This document shows positions 26,931 through 35,858 of a stretch of DNA of 46,874 nt, piece after piece (position 1 is the first letter of the stretch; every line of letters begins with the position of its first letter). The translations under genes and the position numbers were made by a program. This stretch comes from Acidobacteriota bacterium. GTDB lineage: Bacteria; Acidobacteriota; UBA6911; RPQK01; JAJDTT01. The DNA lies in the NCBI GenBank assembly GCA_022827025.1, contig JAJDTT010000054.1, positions 1-46,874 of the forward strand, in the 5' to 3' direction. The notes below the pieces were generated by a model, which ran no database searches, had not been told where the DNA came from, and was given only the letters and a program-made list of their open reading frames with translations.

Positions 26931-27130
26931 GATCCTCCGACGCAGGTCAAGGAATCGGAAGCTTCGCAAATCGGCCGCGGCCGTGCCGGGTCCGACGTTG
27001 GCTCCCGAGCCGAAAAGCCGCGTGCTTGCTCCAATGGCGCTCGACGCGGGAGCGTTTCTCGTATTGAATCCCGTGATGCGACCTCACTCGCGTTCAACTC
27101 AGGATAGAACTTTCCGGGAGTCCTGAAGAC

Positions 27131-30100
27131 GTGCAAGACAACGACCTTCCTGACGACCTGAGACTGATCACGCTGAAGTACGGCGGTGATTGCCGGGCCT
27201 GCGGGACGGAACTCCCGCCCGGCCGCCGGGCCCACTGGTCGCCCTCGTCGAGAGCGGTCTGGTGCCATCGGTGCTTTCTGGAATGGAAGGGGCCAGCGGA
27301 GCCTGACGCCGCAGAGAACACTTCCCAGGAGCAATGGACACGCCTCTGCAGGTACCTGAGCAAGTGCGTTCTTGCCGAAGCGGCCAACACGCTGGCGCGT
27401 TTTCGGGATCGGGGTAGAAACTGGTTTCCTCACGACGGTCGATCGGAGCTACTGGTCACCGGCCTCCGAGACTCGATACCCGTTCCGGTGGCGCTGCGCA
27501 GGCATCTCGACCAAAGAAACGATTTGTCGTACATCTACGGATGGCCGACGCTGGTCGCGAGGGACCAGAAGAACCACCCCATGATCGCTCCCTTGTTCAT
27601 GGTGCCTGTCCGTCCCGAACGGCGCCACGGCGTGTGGGTCGTCGATGCCAAGTCCGAACCCGAGTTGAATCTTTCCATCGTGGCCGGGAACCTTTTCGAT
27701 CTGGCCATGAAGGATGAGATCGACGCCGTTGTGGGCGACGATTTGCCGTTCGGCGACGCATCGGCGCTAGCGCGGGTGGCGCGGGAGATCGCCGGCGTTC
27801 TCAACGTCAGGATCGTTTCCGGTCTCGATGCGGGAGCGCTGGGACCGTGTCGCGGCGCCATAGGCTTGCACAACGCCGCGGTCTGGGTCGTGGCCGACGA
27901 GGGCCGTTATGCGCACCGATCCCTGCTGGACGAACTCGAGAAACTGGCTTTTCGACGCGATTGGACGAAGACGGCGGCGGCATGCCTTGTCCCCGCAAAA
28001 TCTGGAAACGGGAAACCCGCACGGCGACCGCCCAAGAAAGATACGGCCGCGCCACTTCCCTGCAACGGTTCCCAGGAACTCACCCTCGAACGGCTCCGGC
28101 GAGATCCGTTGACCGTCGTCACCGGTCCTCCGGGAACGGGCAAAACCCAACTGGTCGTAAACGCAGTCGCCAACGCCTGGCTCGACGGAGAGACGGTGCT
28201 CGTGGCGTCGACCAACAACGGCGCTGTTGACGTGGCCGTCGATCGGGCCGGAAAGATCCGTGAGGGAATGTTGCTGCGGACGGGGAATCGCCGCAACGTG
28301 GAGAAGTTGATGGACCAGATCCCGGCGTTGCTGGCGTCCGTCCGCGAGGCGCCCGGGGATGCCTGGGAAGACCTCGAAAGCGAGGCCCGGGCTCGGGCGG
28401 AGCTCGGGCGAGCGTCCGGTCGCCGAACGCGGCTGTTTTCGGATATGACCACGGTGGCCGAGCTGAACCGGAACCTCACCGCGATGGTTGAGAATCTGGA
28501 GGAGCTCGCCCGCGAGATCTGGCGGAATCGGGTGAGGGTACCCAACTTGGCTCTTGCTTCCAGAATCATCCGTCGATGGACCCGCCGCCGACCTTCCTCC
28601 AACCTGTGGCTGTTTCTGCTCAGGTGGACAGGATGCAGAAAGCCGAGTCCACGTTCCAATCTTCTCACTCATTGGACAGACGTCGATCGTCAGCGGACCA
28701 GACTGACGACCCTGCTGTCGAACGTGCAGACCCGAATCGGAGATCCCGACACCAGCTTGCGACGAGTCGACAAGGACTGGGCCGACGCCAGCCTGGCAGC
28801 AACGCTAGCGGCGGTCCGCTCCGGCGTCGTCAAAGGAAAGGCAGCGCTCAACGCCTTGAATCGCGTCCCCCCGGCCGGGCCGAAAGTCGCCGGAGCGATT
28901 CGAGATTGCCTCAGGCATGCGCGAGGCTGGGCCTGTACGGCCCTGTCGATGAAACGGAACTTCCGTCTCGAAGGCGGGCTCTTCGACCTCGTGATCATCG
29001 ACGAGGCCAGCCAGTGCAGCCTCGCCACGGCATTACCGCTGGCATATCGGTCCAAACGCCTCGCCGTGATCGGCGACCCGCACCAACTGAGTCCGATCGT
29101 CACTCTTTCCGATGCCTGGCTGCGACGGATCGCCGAGAGTGAACACTTCGACGATGACGAACTCGCGCGCCGCGGCGTTCAACACAAGGAAGGCTCTGCC
29201 TACCACGCCTTCGAGCATGCCGGCCGCCGAGCCTCGCAACAACCGATCGTGCTGGACGAGCACTACCGTAGCCACCCCATGATCGCCAGGTGGTTCAACA
29301 ACGAGTTCTACCAGGGAGAACTCACCGTCCTGACCGACGTCTCCGAGATGCCGGACAATGAACGAAGCATCCGATGGATCGACATCCGGGGAGAAGCCCG
29401 CAGGGGCCGGGCTGGGAGTTGGACCAACGTCGCGGAAGCCGAGCACGCTGTCCGTCAATTGGCGAACCTGGTGCAGAACGCCGCGGGGAGCGCCGGCGTC
29501 GTGACGCCCTTCGCGGCACAGGCGCAGTTGATCCGTCGTCTGGCCCGTCAACGCCTTGGTGACGAGCATCTGGCAGACGTCGACTTTGTGTGCGGGACGG
29601 CGCACCGGTTCCAGGGCGGCGAGAAAGACACGATCGTCTTCTCAGCCGTGCTGACGCCCGGAATCTCGACGCGTACCGCTGCCTGGGTGGAACGGGAACG
29701 GAATCTGATCAACGTGGCAGTCAGCCGCGCCTGCAGGTCGCTGATGGTGCTGGGCCACCCGGAAATCGCTGCCGCGGGGAGCCGGACACTTTACTCTTTG
29801 CGCGATTATCTTCAAAGAAAGACAGCGGGCGACGACGATCCGACTCCCGAGACGGGGAAATACCGGACCGACAGCCGGGCCGAGGCGCGATTGCTCGAAG
29901 CGATGCGAGATTCCGGTTTACGGCCCGCCGCCAAACTGCCGGTCCGGGGGTACGAACTCGACTTCGCCCTGTTTGAGGAAGGGGTGCGGTTGAACGTCGA
30001 GGTCGACGGCGCACACCATACGGATGACCGGGGAAAGCGGCGCCGTCAGGACATCGTCCGCGACCGGATGTTCGCCGGGATGGGTTGGAGCGTCTTGCGG

Positions 30101-30181
30101 ATTCCGGCATGGCGCTGCATTTGGGACATCGATGGGGCGGTTCGCGATATCCGGGAGCGAGTTGAGAGGAAGCGAAGGTGA
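27131..30181 (+). CDS. Zinc-finger / SF1 (Upf1-like) helicase / DUF559-Vsr-like nuclease fusion
   Basis: This 1016-residue protein starts at GTG 27131. Residues 21-48 hold a four-cysteine finger (Cys21, Cys24, Cys45, Cys48; CRACGTELPPGRRA and CHRC). The SF1B helicase core has Walker A GPPGTGKTQ (332-340), the DEAS Walker B (about 624-627), GDPHQLSP (about 648-655), the DEHYRSHPMI motif and HRFQGGEKDT (about 825) with NVAVSRA near the end. Residues of about 915-1012 form a PD-(D/E)xK-type nuclease of the DUF559/Vsr class: EARLLEAMRDSG, YELDFALFEEGVRLNVEVDG with AHH, RRRQDIVRDR and WSVLRIPAWRC. Helicase plus Vsr-like nuclease fusions occur among anti-phage proteins; that role is inferred. The next frame starts on the GTGA overlap of the stop codon. 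Confidence 0.88.
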   Translation: MQDNDLPDDLRLITLKYGGDCRACGTELPPGRRAHWSPSSRAVWCHRCFLEWKGPAEPDAAENTSQEQWTRLCRYLSKCVLAEAANTLARFRDRGRNWFPHDGRSELLVTGLRDSIPVPVALRRHLDQRNDLSYIYGWPTLVARDQKNHPMIAPLFMVPVRPERRHGVWVVDAKSEPELNLSIVAGNLFDLAMKDEIDAVVGDDLPFGDASALARVAREIAGVLNVRIVSGLDAGALGPCRGAIGLHNAAVWVVADEGRYAHRSLLDELEKLAFRRDWTKTAAACLVPAKSGNGKPARRPPKKDTAAPLPCNGSQELTLERLRRDPLTVVTGPPGTGKTQLVVNAVANAWLDGETVLVASTNNGAVDVAVDRAGKIREGMLLRTGNRRNVEKLMDQIPALLASVREAPGDAWEDLESEARARAELGRASGRRTRLFSDMTTVAELNRNLTAMVENLEELAREIWRNRVRVPNLALASRIIRRWTRRRPSSNLWLFLLRWTGCRKPSPRSNLLTHWTDVDRQRTRLTTLLSNVQTRIGDPDTSLRRVDKDWADASLAATLAAVRSGVVKGKAALNALNRVPPAGPKVAGAIRDCLRHARGWACTALSMKRNFRLEGGLFDLVIIDEASQCSLATALPLAYRSKRLAVIGDPHQLSPIVTLSDAWLRRIAESEHFDDDELARRGVQHKEGSAYHAFEHAGRRASQQPIVLDEHYRSHPMIARWFNNEFYQGELTVLTDVSEMPDNERSIRWIDIRGEARRGRAGSWTNVAEAEHAVRQLANLVQNAAGSAGVVTPFAAQAQLIRRLARQRLGDEHLADVDFVCGTAHRFQGGEKDTIVFSAVLTPGISTRTAAWVERERNLINVAVSRACRSLMVLGHPEIAAAGSRTLYSLRDYLQRKTAGDDDPTPETGKYRTDSRAEARLLEAMRDSGLRPAAKLPVRGYELDFALFEEGVRLNVEVDGAHHTDDRGKRRRQDIVRDRMFAGMGWSVLRIPAWRCIWDIDGAVRDIRERVERKRR

Positions 30182-30666
30182 AGTTGCTTTCTCAGGCACG
30201 GATGACGATGACATCGATAGGAGGCCTCATCGTCCTCGGTTCGGTCCAGGCGGAGATGAATTCTCTGCTCCAAGACAGCCGGACACCGCTCTTCGGGAGA
30301 ACGACGTTCAATTTGAATCTTGGCCCCTGGGAATTGAGGACCGTTTTCCAGGTCAGCGATCTGCACCGCGCGGACGACCCGAATCGCTTTCTGACGCTAT
30401 GGACGCTCTTCGGGGGTGTTCCCAAGTATTGGCGGCACTTCGCGGAAGTGGAGGACGTCGACCTCATTCCCAACTGGAGCGACTGGGCGGCCGAAGTCTG
30501 CGCCGGCCTGTTCCTGCGCACGGGAGCGCCGCTGCAACAGGAAGGAGAGGTGCTGCTGCAACACGAGGTCCGCGACCTGTTGGACTTTCGGAACCGGTTG
30601 CACAGAAGTGACGCCGGAGCGACCGGGGCCTTCGCCGTCTCGGACAAGGTCGCCGGGAGAGACTGA
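30178..30666 (+). pseudogene. Remnant of a COG1672-type AAA ATPase
   Basis: The frame opens at GTG 30178, overlapping the helicase stop by 4 nt, and gives 162 codons. From residue 18 the text matches the middle of archaeal-type/COG1672 ATPases: LIVLGSVQAEMNSLLQDS, PLFGRTTFNLNLGPW, FLTLWTLFGGVPKYWRHF and LFLRTGAPLQQEGEVLL. The N-terminal P-loop half and the C-terminal DUF234-like half are both missing. After residue 140 the sequence loses family resemblance, and the frame closes at 30666. It cannot bind ATP as written. Either the neat GTGA overlap is coincidental or the fragment has been kept as a small protein. Confidence 0.6.
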
Positions 30667-30676
30667 TGGACGCGAC

Positions 30677-31033
30677 CAGCAACGACGGAGGGCTCACGAT
30701 CGTCAACGGACCTATGCTCTCAACCGAGAACGCAAACTCCCGGCGCCCCTGGAGGCCGACTTGGTGCCGTGGTTTGCCGGAAACTTCGGCGAATTGGAAG
30801 CAAACCCCTGCGACCGCGTCCGAACCGGTATCATCGCCGCTGCCCTGCGGTCCCGATTCCTCCAAGAGCCGGCTCTCTGGGAGGACTGCGGTCGGCTCAA
30901 TCGCTGGGACCCCAACCGAGACGAGACCTTTGGCGACTACCTCGATTCCTGGTGCGTCGAGCTGCTGGGAGACGGCCTTGGCGTCCGGACCCCCGACGTA
31001 GTGCGGGGACTTCTGATTCCGAAAACCGGCTGA
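30677..31033 (+). pseudogene. Coding-like fragment without a start codon, unrecognised
   Basis: A frame ending at 31033 reads as plausible protein (APLEADLVPWFAGNFGELEA, RTGIIAAALRSRFLQEPALW, ETFGDYLDSWCVELLGDGLG) for about 100 residues. Codon use resembles genes, but no ATG with a ribosome-binding site lies in frame; the nearest initiators are weak internal TTG/GTG codons near 30759. It follows the ATPase remnant directly. I recognise no family. A short decayed gene is the most economical reading; a real small gene using the TTG is possible. Confidence 0.35.
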
Positions 31034-31085
31034 GGCAAGGTCACAACGGGCGACCAGGGTATATTGGCCTGCGCCAAGAGGATCC

Positions 31086-34000
31086 ATGCTTCGCGTGAGC
31101 GCGTGCTTCATTCTGATTGTCGCCTCCCTGTTCTCCATGCCGGCGCTTGCGCAGAACCGGGCGACCACGGCCGAGATCACCGGACTTCTCCAAGACGCCA
31201 CCGGCGGCGTGCTGCCCGGCGCCACCGTGACCGTCGTCAACCTGGACACCGGTCTGACCCGCTCGGCCGTGTCCGGGGGAACGGGCGCCTACAGCGTCAT
31301 GCTGCTGCCCCCCGGCCGGTACGACATTCGCGCCGAGCTGCCCGGCTTCGACGCCGGAAAGCTCGACAACGTGACCCTCACCGTCGGCGCCAGCCGGACC
31401 GTCAACTTCACCCTCGCGCCGACCGGTGCGGCGGAAGAGGTCACCGTGACCGCCGAGACCTCCGGCGTCGAGACCACCACGGACACGTCCGACGTGACGC
31501 TGGACCGCCAGGCCATCTCGAACCTCCCCATCAACGGGCGCCGGTTTCACGACTTCGTCTCCCTGACGCCGACCGCGCAGGTCGAGCCTCAGCGCGGGCA
31601 GATCTCGCTGGCCGGACAGCGCGGCATCAACGGCAACGTCAGCATCGACGGCGCCGACTACAACCAGCCGTTCTACGGCGGCATTCGCGGGGGCGAGCGT
31701 TCGCAGTTCACCTTCACGATTCCCCAGGAAGCGATCCGCGAGTTCCGGGTCGTCAAGGCCGGCTACTCGCCCGAGTTCGGCCGGTCCACCGGCGGGCTCG
31801 TCAACGCCATCACCGAGTCGGGGACGAACGCCACCCATGGGTCGGCGTTCTACCTCCTGCGGCCGCAGCAGTTCGCGGCGCAAAATGCGTTCGGGCAGGA
31901 CGCGGCGCCGACGCAGCACCAGTTCGGCGGGTCCCTGGGCGGTCCGCTGGCCCGGGACCGGGCGTTCTACTTCGTCGCCTACGAGCAGCAGGAGTTCAAG
32001 GCCGCGCGCGAGGTGCGATTCACGCAACTTGACGGCTTCACGCCGACGGCGGCCAGCCGGGAGGGCTACGAACACTATCGGCGCTTCGAGACGCCGTTCG
32101 AGGTGACCAACGACGCCAGGGCGTGGCTGGCGCGGGTGGACATCAACCTGGCCCACGGGAACGCTTTCAACCTCCGCTACAACGGCAGCACGAACCAGGC
32201 GCTCAACTCCGACGGTGTCGGCGGCGTCATCACTCCGACCACCCATCGCTCGCTCGAGACGAACGGCACGGAGGAGGACTCGACGCAAACGGTGGTGGGC
32301 CAGTTCACCGGCGTCCCGTCATCCAATATCCTCTTCGAACTGCGAGGTCAGTACTCGCGCGAGGATCGGCCGCGCTCCGCCAATGTCCTCAAGCCGCTCG
32401 TCGATCTGTCGCTAGGGGAATTAGGGACCCGGAGCTTCCGGCCGACGACGCAGTTCGACTGGCGCGGTCAGGCCGGCGGCAACGTGACGTGGATCACCGG
32501 AGGACACAGCGTCAAGGCGGGATTCGACTACAACCACGTCTTCATCGACCAGATCTTCGGTTTCTTCCAGAACGGCGGCTATCTCGTCTTCGGTTCGGAT
32601 GTCGAGACCACGCTGGACATCATCGGCGTGGGCGGCGCCATCCCCAACCGGTTCGATTCCCGGTCCCTGATCTACCTGCAGCAGATCGGCAACCTGAAGA
32701 CTTCGTTCGCAACCGACGAGGTCGGCCTGTTCGTGCAGGACGAGTGGCGGGTGGCGCCGGCCCTGACGATCAACTACGGCCTGCGCTGGGACGGACAGTT
32801 CAACCCGGCGCCGGACTCCGACAACGACGTCCTGCTCAATCAGCTCCGCGGCGTCACCTTCCCCATCGGCCGCACGGTAGACCCCACGGTCATTCCCAGC
32901 AGCGGATTGCAGTTCGGACCACGGGCCGGCTTCGCTTGGGACCCGACCGGCGGTGCGAAGACCGTGGTGCGCGGGTTCACCGGCATCTACTACGCGCGGA
33001 CCCCGCTCCTGCTCCTGGCCGGTCCGGTGAGCAACTTCCGGGTGCCGCCCGGCGACGTGACCGTGTCCCTGCCGTTTGGCGTCCCGCCGGGAAATCCGCA
33101 CGACACGCTGTACGAGCAGATGCGGCTGATCGGGATCGACCTCAACGATCGGACCCTCGACGACCTGCCGACGCTCACCCCGGAACAGATGACGGCCATC
33201 GCGGCCGCGCTCGGGATCGAGAACAACCCGTTCGCCGGGGCTCGCGTCACCCTGATGGACCGCGACTTCAGGAACCCCATGGCGCGGCAGGCCGGCGCCG
33301 GCGTACAGCACGAGATCGGCTCCGGCTGGTCGCTGGGGGCCGACGTGCTCGTCGTCGACACGGTCCACCTGGAGCGCAACCGGGACCTGAATGTGCCGCC
33401 GCCGGCCGTGCGGGGCGACGATCCGGCGCAACGGCCGTTCTTCGGCCTGCGGAGCGGGACGGCGCGACCGGTTCCGGGGCTCGACAGCGTCACGGTCCGC
33501 GAGTCGACCGCGTCGGCGCTCTACCGCGCTCTGACCGTCAGCTCGCAGGTCCGTCGCCCCTGGGGGCAACTCCACGCCTACTACGTGCTGTCGACCAACG
33601 AGTCCAACGACGACAACGAGCGATCGGCTGTCGGGGTCTCCTACGAGAACGCGTACGACCTGACCTCCGAGTACGGGCCGAGCGCGCTCGACCGGCGGCA
33701 CCAGTTCCATCTTAACGGCCTGGTCATGCTGCCCGGGGCCGTCGACGTCTCGGCCGGGATGCGGCTTTCCTCGGGCGCCCCGTTCGATGCCCGCATGGGC
33801 ACCGATTCGAATGAAGACCGGGGCGGCGCCGACCGTCCCTACAGCGCACCCGGAGTGCCCATCACCAGGAATGCGTTCCGCGACAATCCGGTCGCCGACA
33901 CCAACCTGCGCGTGCAAAAGCGTTTCCCGCTCGGCGGGACCCGGCAGGCGCTGGTTTCGCTGGAATTCTTCAACCTCTTCAGCCTCGACAACGTCACGCT

Positions 34001-34184
34001 CGACCAGGGTTTCTCCACCGTCGCCAACTACTGCGCCAGCTCGCGCGACCTGTCCTGCGGCCTGGACGGACGGCCGTCGAATCCCAACTTCGCCCGGACC
34101 CGGGGCGAGGACGGCGGGTATCTGACGGGGAACATCCCGGGACCGCCCTTCCAGATGCAGATCGGCTTTCGGATGCTGTTCTGA
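31086..34184 (+). CDS. TonB-dependent receptor, Oar-like (carboxypeptidase-regulatory-like N-domain)
   Basis: This 1032-residue outer-membrane protein starts at ATG 31086 after AGAGGATCC; a TATATT at 31060-31065 is a possible -10 box. Residues 1-22 are a signal peptide (CFILIVASLFSMPALAQ). Residues of about 30-110 form a CarboxypepD_reg-like domain (ITGLLQDATGGVLPGATVTV, LLPPGRYDIRAELPGF). A TonB plug follows, with NLPINGRRFHDFVSLTP and QEAIREFRVVKAGYSPEFG, then a beta-barrel ending in QMQIGFRMLF with the aromatic C-terminal residue of outer-membrane barrels. This architecture is greatly expanded in Acidobacteriota and is linked to uptake of large substrates such as oligosaccharides or peptides. 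No SusD-like partner is beside it. The cargo is unknown. Confidence 0.93.
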   Translation: MLRVSACFILIVASLFSMPALAQNRATTAEITGLLQDATGGVLPGATVTVVNLDTGLTRSAVSGGTGAYSVMLLPPGRYDIRAELPGFDAGKLDNVTLTVGASRTVNFTLAPTGAAEEVTVTAETSGVETTTDTSDVTLDRQAISNLPINGRRFHDFVSLTPTAQVEPQRGQISLAGQRGINGNVSIDGADYNQPFYGGIRGGERSQFTFTIPQEAIREFRVVKAGYSPEFGRSTGGLVNAITESGTNATHGSAFYLLRPQQFAAQNAFGQDAAPTQHQFGGSLGGPLARDRAFYFVAYEQQEFKAAREVRFTQLDGFTPTAASREGYEHYRRFETPFEVTNDARAWLARVDINLAHGNAFNLRYNGSTNQALNSDGVGGVITPTTHRSLETNGTEEDSTQTVVGQFTGVPSSNILFELRGQYSREDRPRSANVLKPLVDLSLGELGTRSFRPTTQFDWRGQAGGNVTWITGGHSVKAGFDYNHVFIDQIFGFFQNGGYLVFGSDVETTLDIIGVGGAIPNRFDSRSLIYLQQIGNLKTSFATDEVGLFVQDEWRVAPALTINYGLRWDGQFNPAPDSDNDVLLNQLRGVTFPIGRTVDPTVIPSSGLQFGPRAGFAWDPTGGAKTVVRGFTGIYYARTPLLLLAGPVSNFRVPPGDVTVSLPFGVPPGNPHDTLYEQMRLIGIDLNDRTLDDLPTLTPEQMTAIAAALGIENNPFAGARVTLMDRDFRNPMARQAGAGVQHEIGSGWSLGADVLVVDTVHLERNRDLNVPPPAVRGDDPAQRPFFGLRSGTARPVPGLDSVTVRESTASALYRALTVSSQVRRPWGQLHAYYVLSTNESNDDNERSAVGVSYENAYDLTSEYGPSALDRRHQFHLNGLVMLPGAVDVSAGMRLSSGAPFDARMGTDSNEDRGGADRPYSAPGVPITRNAFRDNPVADTNLRVQKRFPLGGTRQALVSLEFFNLFSLDNVTLDQGFSTVANYCASSRDLSCGLDGRPSNPNFARTRGEDGGYLTGNIPGPPFQMQIGFRMLF

Positions 34185-34299
34185 CCCGGATTTCTCACCG
34201 GATCGCGGCGGGAAAATTCAAGATCGTGCGGACTGTCGATCCAGGGCGCGGACGACAGCATTCCGGGACCTTCTCCAACCGGCGGCCGCGACGGCGTCG

Positions 34300-35769
34300 T
34301 CAATCACTCCCGAACCAGCGGGAGCTGACCACCTTCTGCTCGGTGTAGAAATTCACTCCGTCCCGGCCATGGGCATGCAGGTCGCCGAAAAAGGAACCTC
34401 TCCATCCGGAGAAGGAGAAAAAGGCCAGGGGCACGGGAACGCCCACGTTGATTCCCACCATCCCCACCTGAACCCGGTTCTGGTACTCCCGGGCCGCCCA
34501 CCCGCTCTCGGTGAATATGGCGGTTCCGTTGCCGAACCGGTTGGCGTTGACCACCTCGATCGCCTCATCCAGGTCCTCCGCCTGGATGACGCAGAGAACG
34601 GGTCCGAAGATCTCGTCCTGGTAGATCTTCATCTTCGGCGAGACCCCGTCGAAGATGCTGGGACCCAGAAAATACCCGGACAGGTCGTCCACTCCACTGT
34701 GACAGCGGCCGTCCAGAGCGAGCCGGGCTCCTTCATCCAGCCCCGTCTCAATGTATTCCAGCACCCGCTCCCGGTGAGGACCGGAGATCAACGGGCCCAG
34801 GTCGCTACCGCCGTCTGCGGCTGCACCCAACTGCAACGCTTCCGCGCGGTCCTTGACCTTCTCCATCAGAGGTTCGTGAACCTCTCCCACCGTCACCACC
34901 GCGCTGATGGCCATGCACCGTTCTCCCGCAGATCCGAACGCGGAACCGATGATGGCGTCGGCCGTCTTGTCCAGGTTGCAGTCCGGCATGGCCACCAGGT
35001 GATTCTTGGCGCCGGCCAAGGCCTGAACCCGCTTTCCGGCCATGCTGGCCGCCTCGTAGACATAACGGGCCACGGGGGCCGAACCGACGAAGGAAACGGC
35101 GCGGACGGACACGTTCTCCACCAACGCCTCCACCGCTTCCCGGTCCCCCTGGACGACGTTGAAGACGCCGGGCGGAAGTCCCGCCTCCGCAAACAACTCC
35201 GCCAGGCGCAGCGCGGCGCCGGGCACCTTCTCGGACGGCTTCAGGACGAACGCGTTGCCGCAGGCGATGGCGACGGGATAGAGCCACATGGGCACCATGG
35301 CGGGAAAGTTGAAGGGGGTGATACCGGCACACACGCCGAGCGGCTGCCGGAAACTGGCGCAATCCAGACCCCGGGAGACGTTTTCCACCGTCGAACCCTG
35401 GATCAGGGTGGACATGCCGCAGGCGAACTCCACCACCTCGATGCCTCGCCGAACCGACCCCTGCGCTTCCTCCGGGATCTTCCCGTTCTCCCGCGAGATC
35501 CAATCGGCCAACTCCTCCAGGTTTTCTTCCAGGAGCTGCTTGTACCGGAACAGGATCCGGCAGCGCTCCACCACGGGTGTGTCGCGCCAGCCGGGAAACG
35601 CGGCGGCGGACGAAGCGACCACTTCGTCGACTTCCGCCCTGGTCGCAAAGGGGACATGGGCCAGGAGATCTCCGGTCCCCGGGTTTCGCAACTCTCCGTA
35701 GCGAGGCGAGTTCGAGGGCGCCCGAACCCCATCCACGAAGGAATCGACTCGAGGAACACTAAGCTGCAT
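34300..35769 (-). CDS. mmsA: Methylmalonate-semialdehyde dehydrogenase (CoA-acylating)
   Basis: This 489-residue aldehyde dehydrogenase converts methylmalonate semialdehyde (from valine, thymine or inositol breakdown) to propionyl-CoA, or malonate semialdehyde to acetyl-CoA. Typical subfamily motifs are ITPFNFPAMVPMWLYPVAIA, NAFVLKPSEKVPGAA, GAKNH and GSAGERCMAIS with the catalytic Cys at about 285. The C-terminal end FSFSGWRGSFFGDLHAHGRD followed by FYTEQKVV distinguishes it from other aldehyde dehydrogenases. The normal Lys of the KDG segment is Arg here (GRDG). The ribosome-binding site is modest. It shares an 87-bp divergent promoter region with the Fur-rubrerythrin gene; no other valine or inositol genes are near. 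Confidence 0.92.
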   Translation of the reverse strand: MQLSVPRVDSFVDGVRAPSNSPRYGELRNPGTGDLLAHVPFATRAEVDEVVASSAAAFPGWRDTPVVERCRILFRYKQLLEENLEELADWISRENGKIPEEAQGSVRRGIEVVEFACGMSTLIQGSTVENVSRGLDCASFRQPLGVCAGITPFNFPAMVPMWLYPVAIACGNAFVLKPSEKVPGAALRLAELFAEAGLPPGVFNVVQGDREAVEALVENVSVRAVSFVGSAPVARYVYEAASMAGKRVQALAGAKNHLVAMPDCNLDKTADAIIGSAFGSAGERCMAISAVVTVGEVHEPLMEKVKDRAEALQLGAAADGGSDLGPLISGPHRERVLEYIETGLDEGARLALDGRCHSGVDDLSGYFLGPSIFDGVSPKMKIYQDEIFGPVLCVIQAEDLDEAIEVVNANRFGNGTAIFTESGWAAREYQNRVQVGMVGINVGVPVPLAFFSFSGWRGSFFGDLHAHGRDGVNFYTEQKVVSSRWFGSD

Positions 35770-35816
35770 CTTTCACACCTGTATCAATGGAGTATTGGCG
35801 ACGGTCCGAATGAAAC

Positions 35817-35845
35817 TTGAAAACGAGTGCCGGATTTCCGAGAAT
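35817..35845 (+). promoter_or_regulatory. Candidate sigma70 promoter of the Fur-rubrerythrin gene
   Basis: TTGAAA (35817-35822, 5/6 match to the -35 consensus) is followed by a 17-nt spacer and GAGAAT (35840-35845, a weak -10). The predicted start of transcription falls at about 35852, inside the palindrome at the start codon. If right, a start at ATG 35857 would be nearly leaderless and ATG 35887 would have a 35-nt leader. Confidence 0.35.
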
Positions 35846-35858
35846 GAGTTCCACTCAT
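35844..35858. promoter_or_regulatory. Palindrome over the Fur-rubrerythrin start, candidate operator
   Basis: ATGAGT-TCC-ACTCAT is a perfect 6-bp inverted repeat with a 3-nt centre. It overlaps the candidate -10 box, the predicted transcription start and the first ATG (35857). Fur-family proteins often bind such short palindromes in their own promoters, so autoregulation is plausible, but the sequence is not a classical Fur box. Confidence 0.35.

Noticed and set aside
32421-33917. 498-codon open frame on the minus strand
   Set aside because: It is antisense to the TonB receptor gene, which is clearly real along its whole length.
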